Below, piece by piece: positions 6,486-11,542 of a DNA stretch of 11,542 nucleotides. Origin of the DNA: an uncultured bacterium (GTDB lineage Bacteria; Cyanobacteriota; Vampirovibrionia; Gastranaerophilales; Gastranaerophilaceae). A program made the translations under genes and the position numbers. The notes below the pieces were generated by a model, which did not search any database, had not been told where the DNA came from, and saw only the letters and a list, made by a program, of their open reading frames with translations. The stretch lies in the NCBI GenBank assembly GCA_900547585.1, contig URHD01000060.1, positions 1 through 11,542 of the forward strand, written 5' to 3'. Positions within the stretch are counted from its first letter, which is position 1. Each line of letters begins with the position of its first letter.

Positions 6486-7227
6486 CAAAGAACTTGTAAA
6501 ATTAAGATTTGAAAAGAATTTGAGCACCTACGATAACTCAGCGCTGGTGCAGCGTAAAATGGCAAAAATTCTCGTTGAAAAAATTGCGGCACTTTGCGGC
6601 ACGAGATTTGCAAAAATCTTTGAATTCGGCGTGGGAACGGGCTTTTTGACCCGTGATATCCTTGAAAAAATCAGCTTTGATGACTACTGCGCAAACGATA
6701 TCATGGAAGAATCGGGCGATTACGTCAAAAGAATCATTAAAAACGTGAAATTTCTTCAAGGCGATATCGAAAAAATTGAACCGGACGACAAATACGACCT
6801 TATTGTTTCAAACGCTGTTATGCAGTGGGTTCTGGACTTTGACGAGGTGGTTTTGAAGATGAAAAATCACCTGAATGACGGTGGATGCTTTGCTTTTACC
6901 ACTTTCGGCGAAAAAAATTATTACGAAATCAAAGAAACAACCGGACTTTCTCTGAATTACCTGAAATCCGAAACCCTGCGCCAGAAATGCGAAAAATACT
7001 TCGACATTCTCTATCTTGAGGAGGAAATTGCGGGTTTGTACTTTGATTCGCCGCTTGATGTTTTGCGCCACATCAAATCCTCGGGCACAAACGGCTTAAA
7101 ACCTTTAAAATGGACTTTTTCCAAACTCAAATCCTTTGAAAAATTTTACCTTGAAAATTTCAAAGAAAACAGCAAAGTAAAACTTACCTACAACCCGATT
7201 TTTGTTGTTTTAAGGGCAAAAATGTGA
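6478..7227 (+). CDS. bioC: Malonyl-[ACP] O-methyltransferase BioC
   Basis: SAM-dependent methyltransferase of 249 residues. BioC methylates the free carboxyl of malonyl-ACP (or -CoA) so that the disguised substrate can be elongated twice by fatty acid synthesis to pimeloyl-ACP methyl ester. Features: N-terminal 'LRFEKNLSTYDNSALVQRKM', typical of BioC; SAM motif I 'EFGVGTGFLT' (49-58); 'QGDIEKIE' after the third strand; 'SNAVMQWV' (111-118), the post-motif found in BioC proteins; and 'DVLRHIKSSGTNG' (194-206), a BioC hallmark. Length is that of the family. The ATG lies inside the end of bioG (8-base overlap, ATGATTAA) without a clear ribosome binding site, so the two are translationally coupled. 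No other bio genes are in the window; bioF, A, D and B would be elsewhere. Confidence 0.92.
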   Translation: MINKELVKLRFEKNLSTYDNSALVQRKMAKILVEKIAALCGTRFAKIFEFGVGTGFLTRDILEKISFDDYCANDIMEESGDYVKRIIKNVKFLQGDIEKIEPDDKYDLIVSNAVMQWVLDFDEVVLKMKNHLNDGGCFAFTTFGEKNYYEIKETTGLSLNYLKSETLRQKCEKYFDILYLEEEIAGLYFDSPLDVLRHIKSSGTNGLKPLKWTFSKLKSFEKFYLENFKENSKVKLTYNPIFVVLRAKM

Positions 7228-7254
7228 TAAGATTTTGTTAAAATCGGTTTGTCA

Positions 7255-7293
7255 TTCCGGACTCGCTCCGGAATCTCCTGCGCAGCAGGTCAA
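7255..7293. repeat. Two-hairpin intergenic repeat, copy B
   Basis: Two adjacent hairpins in the 94-base gap between bioC and the zinc-ribbon gene: ATTCCGGA / CTCGC / TCCGGAAT (7254-7274) and CCTGC / GCA / GCAGG (7277-7289). No T-run follows, so it is not a classical terminator. It aligns without gaps to 3390-3428 and keeps both stems through compensating changes. It may weaken or stabilise the transcript between bioC and the downstream genes. Confidence 0.65.
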
Positions 7294-7321
7294 CCGGACA
7301 AGATAATGATGGAGTTAAATT

Positions 7322-7495
7322 ATGGCAAGAATAATCAGACCTACATGGGCAATCAGATGTGTACAATCCGGCTGTAGAGCACTTTTTGAAGTAGCCCAGC
7401 TCGAACCCGGCAAACAGCAGGAAGTTGTCTGCCCCAACTGCGGCGAACATTACCTTTATCCCGTTATTGACGGAAATGACGACAATCAGGAATAA
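7322..7495 (+). CDS. Small zinc-ribbon protein (57 residues)
   Basis: Short ORF of 57 residues not assigned to a named family. Two cysteine pairs, Cys13-x4-Cys18 and Cys37-x2-Cys40 (CPNC), with 18 residues between the pairs, make a zinc ribbon that should bind one zinc ion. The N-terminus is basic (MARIIRP) and the C-terminus acidic (DGNDDNQE), so it may be a nucleic-acid or protein adaptor; that is inference. GGAG at 7311-7314 stands seven bases before ATG, a good ribosome binding site. The stop overlaps the start of the radical SAM gene by one base (TAATG), so the two are translationally coupled and probably act together or at least in fixed ratio. Confidence 0.8.
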   Translation: MARIIRPTWAIRCVQSGCRALFEVAQLEPGKQQEVVCPNCGEHYLYPVIDGNDDNQE

Positions 7496-8418
7496 TGTCA
7501 GGTAAGGCTTATTACCCGTTTAGTGAATATTTAAAGGAAAAATTCGGCGCGAAAGTCTATAAAATTACTCTCGACGCCGGTTTTAGCTGCCCGAACCGCG
7601 ATGGAACAATTTCTTCGGGCGGATGTATTTTTTGCGACGCAGGCGGAAGCTTTTCGCAGGCGCATTCGAACCTTTTGAGCATTGAAGACCAGATAAACGC
7701 AGGCGTTGCCTCGCTTTCGGCAAAATTCAAGGCAAAAAAGTTCATGTCCTATTTTCAGGCTTACACAAATACCTACAAGCCGGTAAATGAGCTGAAAACC
7801 ATCTACGACAGCGCTTTAAAACACCCTGATATCGTCGGAATCTCAATCGGAACGCGTCCTGACTGCGTGGATGATGAAAAATTGAATTTAATTGCCGGTT
7901 ACGTTGAAAATTACGAAACATGGGTTGAATACGGGCTCCAATCGGTTCATGATGCGACTTTGCGCTTTATTAACCGCGGGCATGATTTTAAAAAGTTCCT
8001 CGAAGCCTACGAAAAAACAAAATCGCGGGGCATAAAGGTCTGCGCGCACGTGATTTTGGGTTTGCCGGATGAAACGCGTGAAATGATGATGCAAACCGCC
8101 AAAACGCTTGCAGATTTGGGTATTGACGGGGTGAAAATTCATGACCTTTGCGTAATGAAGAATACCACACTTGAAAAGATGTACGAAAAAGGCGGCATAA
8201 AGCTTCTTGAGGAGGATGAGTACGTGGAGCTTGTGTGTGATTTTCTTGAATTTTTGCCGCCGGAAACCACAATTCACCGCCTTGCGGGCAACGGTTTGCA
8301 AAAATTGAAAGTTGCGCCGTTGTGGCTGAACAAGAAGTTTGAGGTTTTGAACAAGATTGACAGGTGTTTTGAAATGCGCGGGACAAGGCAGGGGAGTGCA
8401 TTAAGGGCCGGGTGTTAA
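7495..8418 (+). CDS. yhcC: YhcC-family (TIGR01212) radical SAM protein
   Basis: Radical SAM protein of 307 residues, close to E. coli YhcC in length and sequence style. The iron-sulfur cluster site is Cys32-x11-Cys44-x2-Cys47 (from SCPNRDG to GGCIFC), the wider spacing of the Elp3-like/YhcC group. Other family marks are 'GISIGTRPDC', 'EYGLQSVHDATLRFINRGHD' and 'HVILGLPDETREMM'. The B. subtilis relative YtqA has been linked to modification of the tRNA wobble uridine (mnm5 side chain); a similar tRNA role is plausible here but not shown by the sequence. ATG overlaps the stop of the zinc-ribbon gene (TAATG), with AGGA three bases before it. It is the last gene of the plus-strand block and converges on prmA 47 bases downstream. 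Confidence 0.9.
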   Translation: MSGKAYYPFSEYLKEKFGAKVYKITLDAGFSCPNRDGTISSGGCIFCDAGGSFSQAHSNLLSIEDQINAGVASLSAKFKAKKFMSYFQAYTNTYKPVNELKTIYDSALKHPDIVGISIGTRPDCVDDEKLNLIAGYVENYETWVEYGLQSVHDATLRFINRGHDFKKFLEAYEKTKSRGIKVCAHVILGLPDETREMMMQTAKTLADLGIDGVKIHDLCVMKNTTLEKMYEKGGIKLLEEDEYVELVCDFLEFLPPETTIHRLAGNGLQKLKVAPLWLNKKFEVLNKIDRCFEMRGTRQGSALRAGC

Positions 8419-8465
8419 GGCGTTGAAAAATATAATATTCCATTTTTTGACCTGGAAAATTGTTT
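8419..8465. other. Short convergent gap between radical SAM gene and prmA
   Basis: Forty-seven bases, AT-rich, between the stops of two converging genes. The only structures are a small palindrome AATATAATATT and a weak TTCCA/TGGAA pairing around a T6 run. I cannot identify a strong terminator for either gene. Confidence 0.4.
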
Positions 8466-9383
8466 TTAAGACTTCATTGAAACCACAATCGCAACCCAGT
8501 TTTCCTGCTTAAGAATCTCTACAACATTCAAATCATGTTTTTTAACCGCATCAAGCACAACCTGCTGCTTTTCGTCCAAAATTCCGCTCAAAACCATCTT
8601 CGCATCGGGCTTCATAAGCTTTTTTAAGTCGCCCATGATTTCTGCAAGAACATTGTGCAAAATATTCGCAGCAATAAAGTCAAATTTTTCCCTCAATTCG
8701 TCAGCCGTGCGGTGTGAGAACTCAATTTTGTCGAGAACATGATTTACCTGTGCATTATCAACCGCAACATCAATCACAAGCGGGTCGTTGTCAATCGCCA
8801 CTGCCTTTTTTGCCCCGCATTTTATCGCCGTAATCGCCAGAATCCCCGAGCCTGTGCCGATATCCGCCATGTAAGCGCTTTTTTCCATGTATTTTTCAAG
8901 CGCCTGAATGCAAAGCTGCGTGGTAGCGTGCGTTCCCGTGCCGAACGCAGAGCCCGGGTCAAGATTTATCAAAATTTCGCCTTTATTTATTGTGCATTCT
9001 TCCCATGTGGGGCAGATTATGACGTGTTCGGACGCGTGGGTGGGCTTCCAGTGCTCTTTCCACTTTTTTGACCAGTCCTGATTGATGATTTTTTGCGTTT
9101 TTACCGACCATTCGCCCAGTTCTTCGTCTGTAAATCCGGCTTCTTTCAGGTTGTTTTTTGCTTCGTTGAATATTTTTTGGATTTCAACAGGTGAAAAATC
9201 CTCAGGCTCAATCAAAACATACCCTTTGGCTACATTGTTTGTAGTTTCAATAAGCTCTAAATCTTTCCATTTTTCTTCAGCCTGAACAACGCCCTCGCAT
9301 TCAAACTGCGCAAAAAATACGTCTGTCACAAGCTCGATTGCGGATGGATTGATTTTTACTGAAATCTCGTAATAGTCTTTCAA
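8466..9383 (-). CDS. prmA: Ribosomal protein L11 methyltransferase PrmA
   Basis: SAM-dependent methyltransferase that methylates ribosomal protein L11. Motifs: 'LDPGSAFGTGTHATTQLCI' just before the SAM fold, SAM motif I 'ADIGTGSGILAI', the acidic 'AIDNDP', and 'AANILHNVL', the PrmA form of the N-P/A-P-Y-type catalytic loop. I prefer the TTG at 9383 as start, giving 305 residues. TAAGGA is placed seven bases before it, and the product then opens 'KDYYEISVKI', like other PrmA proteins (E. coli 293 residues). The frame stays open to an ATG at 9443 (325 residues), but its GGGGA is only about three bases away, and the extra 20 residues do not look like PrmA. The gene is the third of the minus-strand accD-accA-prmA set; accA ends 101 bases before this start. 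Confidence 0.92.
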   Translation of the reverse strand: MKDYYEISVKINPSAIELVTDVFFAQFECEGVVQAEEKWKDLELIETTNNVAKGYVLIEPEDFSPVEIQKIFNEAKNNLKEAGFTDEELGEWSVKTQKIINQDWSKKWKEHWKPTHASEHVIICPTWEECTINKGEILINLDPGSAFGTGTHATTQLCIQALEKYMEKSAYMADIGTGSGILAITAIKCGAKKAVAIDNDPLVIDVAVDNAQVNHVLDKIEFSHRTADELREKFDFIAANILHNVLAEIMGDLKKLMKPDAKMVLSGILDEKQQVVLDAVKKHDLNVVEILKQENWVAIVVSMKS

Positions 9384-9484
9384 AATATGTTCCTTATTGA
9401 GGTTAAAGTTGTGCAGAAAGCTCATCTTGCACTGTTTTGGCATATTTCCCCGGAATGAGGGCTTATACTTCGTGAAATTTTCAC

Positions 9485-10435
9485 TTAAGAATTAAAAACG
9501 CCCATTCTTCTGAACTTGTCATACCTGTCGTTTTTAAGCTGTTCGGGCGACATTTTTTTCAGCTCTTCGAGCGACGCAAGAATATCTTTTTTCAGCTCCG
9601 CACCGATAAAATCATAATCATAATGCGCGCCGCCCATGGGTTCTTTGACGATTCCGTCGATGATTTCGAGTTTCATCAAATCTTGCGCGGTAATTTTCAG
9701 CGCATTTGCCGCATCGCTTGCTTTTGCTGCGTCACGCCAGAGAATCGACGCGCAACCCTCGGGTGAAATTACTGTATAATAAGCATGTTCAAGCACGAGC
9801 ACCTTATTTGCCACAGCAAGCCCCAGAGCTCCGCCGGAGCAGCCTTCGCCGGTGATTACAGCAACAATCGGGACATTCAGCTTTGCCATTTCTTTCAAAT
9901 TCACCGCAATCGCAATGCCCTGACCGGTTTCTTCGGCTTTTATGCCCGGATATGCGCCCGGAGTATCAATCAGGGTAACAATCGGCAGCCCGAAACGGTT
10001 TGCATGCTCAAAAAGTCTCAAAGCCTTGCGATAACCCTGCGGCTGCGGCATTCCAAAGTTGTATTCGAGGTTTTCTTTGGTAGATTTGCCTTTTACCGTA
10101 CCAACAATTACAACAGGCTGATCGCCGATTTTGGCAACGCCGCCGATTATGGCTCTGTCGTCACTTCCCTCGCGGTCGCCGTGCATTTCAACAAAATCAG
10201 TGGTCAAAAGCTGAATCCAGTCCAAAAAATTCGGGCGGTTTGGATGACGCGCGATTTGGAGCTTCTGGATAGGCTGCAAATTTTCATACAATTCTTTTTT
10301 GTACTCATGAGCCTGAGTTTCAAAGGTTTCAATTTCTTTTGAAAGGTCCATACCTGATTCTGTACTCATTTTTTTTAACTCTTCAATCTTTTCTTCTATT
10401 TTTATAATCGGTTTTTCAAAATCCAGTTTCATCAT
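9485..10435 (-). CDS. accA: Acetyl-CoA carboxylase carboxyltransferase, alpha subunit
   Basis: AccA of 316 residues (E. coli 319). With AccD it forms the carboxyltransferase that moves CO2 from biotin on AccB to acetyl-CoA, giving malonyl-CoA, the committed step of fatty acid synthesis. Seen: N-terminal helical region rich in Glu/Lys (8-60), 'QIARHPNRPNFLDWI', 'HGDREGSDDRAIIGG', the crotonase-fold core 'LIDTPGAYPGIKAEETGQG', 'GEGCSGGALGL' (oxyanion region), and 'SPEGCASILWRD'. The frame starts with two consecutive ATGs (10435 and 10432); AGGA stands ten bases before the first. Gap to upstream accD is 33 bases, so cotranscription is expected and would help keep the two subunits equal. No accB or accC is in the window. 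Confidence 0.97.
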   Translation of the reverse strand: MMKLDFEKPIIKIEEKIEELKKMSTESGMDLSKEIETFETQAHEYKKELYENLQPIQKLQIARHPNRPNFLDWIQLLTTDFVEMHGDREGSDDRAIIGGVAKIGDQPVVIVGTVKGKSTKENLEYNFGMPQPQGYRKALRLFEHANRFGLPIVTLIDTPGAYPGIKAEETGQGIAIAVNLKEMAKLNVPIVAVITGEGCSGGALGLAVANKVLVLEHAYYTVISPEGCASILWRDAAKASDAANALKITAQDLMKLEIIDGIVKEPMGGAHYDYDFIGAELKKDILASLEELKKMSPEQLKNDRYDKFRRMGVFNS

Positions 10436-10468
10436 AATTGTCTATTCCTAATTATAGCGTGGTCGCGG

Positions 10469-11332
10469 TTATTTTTTGTGCAGACGCAATATTTTTGCAA
10501 GCGTTTCTTTCAATTCGGAGCGTTTTGCAATAACATCAACCTGCCCGTGTTTCATAAGGTACTCGGCTGTTTGGAAATCAGCGGGAAGTTTTTGGCGAAT
10601 TGTTTGCTCAATTACTCTTCTTCCTGCAAATCCGACCCTTGCACCTTGCTCGGCAATGATAATATCGCCCAGCGTGCCAAAACTTGCCGTAACACCGCCA
10701 TATGTCGGGTCTGTGAGGATGGTTATGTACAAAATTCCTGCCTCGTTGAGCCTTGCGACCGCGCAGCTTGTTTTTGCCATCTGCATAAGGCTCAAAACGC
10801 TCTCCTGCATGCGTGCGCCGCCTGATGCTGTTACAGCAACCATCGGAATTTTGCGTTTCAGCGCTTCTTCCATCATTGCTGTGATTTTTTCACCGACAAC
10901 GCTGCCCATTGAACCGCCCATGTATTCAAAATCCATTACAGCGCAGGCGATTTCTTCACCTTCTACTTTACCTATGCCGGTGATTACCGCGTCATTGAGG
11001 CTGGTTGCGGCAGAAGCACGTTTTTGGCGCTCTTTGTAAGATTCTGTATCAACGAACTCCAACGGATCGGACGGAGCAATGTTTTTGAACATTTCTTCAA
11101 AGGTTCCGTCGTCAAAAAGCTGGTAAATTCTGGTTCTTGCATTTATTCTGAAGTGATATCCGCACTGCGGGCAGACCATCATGTGTGCTTCGAGCTCTTT
11201 TTTGGGCAGCTGGGCGTTGCAATTAAAGCATTTTACCCATAATTTCCCGATATTATCATCAATTTTCACTTCTGCGGGGCGCGCAGCGTGTTGTTGTTCT
11301 TTTCTGGTTTCAAACCAATCCTGAAGTGTCAT
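10469..11332 (-). CDS. accD: Acetyl-CoA carboxylase carboxyltransferase, beta subunit
   Basis: AccD of 287 residues, partner of AccA. Residues 1-30 are a short leader (MTLQDWFETR). Then comes the zinc ribbon, Cys35-x2-Cys38 and Cys54-x2-Cys57, known to bind nucleic acid and affect translation of acc mRNA in E. coli. The carboxyltransferase core includes 'MGGSMGSVVGEKI', 'TASGGARMQES' and 'TDPTYGGVTASFGTLGDI', which line the CoA site. ATG at 11332 has AAGGGG about seven bases upstream. A candidate promoter lies about 30-60 bases before the start, so accD leads the accD-accA-prmA transcript. All zinc-ribbon cysteines and glycine-rich loops are intact; the gene is complete. Confidence 0.97.
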   Translation of the reverse strand: MTLQDWFETRKEQQHAARPAEVKIDDNIGKLWVKCFNCNAQLPKKELEAHMMVCPQCGYHFRINARTRIYQLFDDGTFEEMFKNIAPSDPLEFVDTESYKERQKRASAATSLNDAVITGIGKVEGEEIACAVMDFEYMGGSMGSVVGEKITAMMEEALKRKIPMVAVTASGGARMQESVLSLMQMAKTSCAVARLNEAGILYITILTDPTYGGVTASFGTLGDIIIAEQGARVGFAGRRVIEQTIRQKLPADFQTAEYLMKHGQVDVIAKRSELKETLAKILRLHKK

Positions 11333-11363
11333 TTCTCTTCCCCTTGTTAGGTTTTTTCAACTC

Positions 11364-11392
11364 ATTATACACCAAAAATTTTTCTATGAAAG
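11364..11392 (-). promoter_or_regulatory. Candidate promoter for accD-accA-prmA
   Basis: A perfect minus-strand TATAAT (11369-11364) lies 31 bases before the accD ATG. Upstream candidates for -35 are CTTTCA at 17 bases' spacing or TTCATA at 15; both are weak matches. The spacer has an A5T5 tract. Location in front of the first gene supports it. Confidence 0.5.
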
Positions 11393-11432
11393 TTTATGAA
11401 ACGAATTGTGAATTAAACTGCTGCAAAAGTTG

Positions 11433-11475
11433 TATGTGAGCTTGCACAGATGGAAAAGGTTGGTGTACAATGTTT
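11433..11475 (+). promoter_or_regulatory. Possible plus-strand promoter leaving the window
   Basis: TTGCAC near 11433-11438 and TACAAT near 11466-11471 are separated by more than the usual 17 bases, so the fit is moderate. It would run divergently from accD toward the right edge. No coding start follows within the window, only the hairpin at 11496-11537. Confidence 0.2.
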
Positions 11476-11495
11476 TTAATATAAAGGTGTCCGAG

Positions 11496-11537
11496 AAAAA
11501 TTCGTGATAAGGAACGCAGTGACGTGAACGAATTTTT
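11496..11537. repeat. Inverted repeat (possible terminator) at the right edge
   Basis: AAAAATTCGT (11496-11505) pairs with ACGAATTTTT (11528-11537) around a 22-base loop. A run of six T at 11533-11538 would let it act as an intrinsic terminator on the plus strand, and A5 on the left gives T5 on the minus strand. The left part (11496-11515) matches bases 1-20 of the window at 19 of 20 positions. Confidence 0.55.
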
Positions 11538-11542
11538 TGAGT

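Noticed and set aside
7888..8443. Minus-strand frames of 137 and 151 codons opposite the radical SAM gene
   Set aside because: They mirror a certain coding region and have no ribosome binding site or recognisable domain.
9785..10342. Plus-strand 185-codon frame opposite accA, and a similar 187-codon frame opposite accD (10476-11039)
   Set aside because: Antisense shadows of strongly conserved genes; no independent coding evidence.
10451..10456. Perfect TATAAT on the minus strand between accD and accA
   Set aside because: No -35 match at 16-18 bases' spacing, and the short gap favours cotranscription; probably chance in AT-rich sequence.

Overview
The window looks like an ordinary housekeeping stretch of a bacterial chromosome, moderately AT-rich, from a diderm (outer-membrane) bacterium. 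The diderm call rests on an LptD-like outer-membrane protein and an EnvC-like periplasmic peptidase. Acetyl-CoA carboxylase is split into separate accA and accD. AccA and AccD look distantly cyanobacterial to me, and there are no photosynthesis genes. Together with the base composition this suggests a non-photosynthetic relative of Cyanobacteria (Vampirovibrionia/Gastranaerophilales type), but that is inference from style, not a database match.

Layout: three gene blocks. (1) Minus strand, 3849 to 118: a lone 101-residue hypothetical protein closed by a perfect 17-bp hairpin terminator. A recognisable promoter follows and appears to drive a 35-residue membrane peptide, an M23 peptidase with coiled coil, and an LptD-like protein. 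(2) A 508-bp gene-free stretch (3850-4357) holds a small nest of related palindromic repeats. (3) Plus strand, 4358 to 8418: gltX, bioG, bioC, a 57-residue zinc-ribbon protein and a YhcC-family radical SAM protein. Most are closely packed or overlapping; the one larger gap (94 bp) holds a two-hairpin repeat. (4) Minus strand, 11332 to 8466: accD, accA, prmA in that order, with a promoter in front of accD.

The genes join up around acyl-ACP metabolism. AccA and AccD form the carboxyltransferase that makes malonyl-CoA. BioC methylates malonyl-ACP so that fatty acid synthesis can build a pimeloyl chain, and BioG removes the methyl group to release pimeloyl-ACP for biotin. Biotin is in turn the cofactor of acetyl-CoA carboxylase. 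GltX, PrmA and probably the radical SAM protein serve translation. The EnvC-like peptidase and LptD-like protein serve envelope assembly.

I found no CRISPR array, tRNA, rRNA, transposase, phage gene or obviously new defence or biosynthetic system. The most interesting items are non-coding: a two-hairpin repeat found twice with compensating base changes in both stems, a head-to-tail palindromic element family upstream of gltX, and a 15-base exact repeat at the two ends of the window. Two short genes (35 and 57 residues) are easy to miss, and the prmA start is probably an internal TTG.
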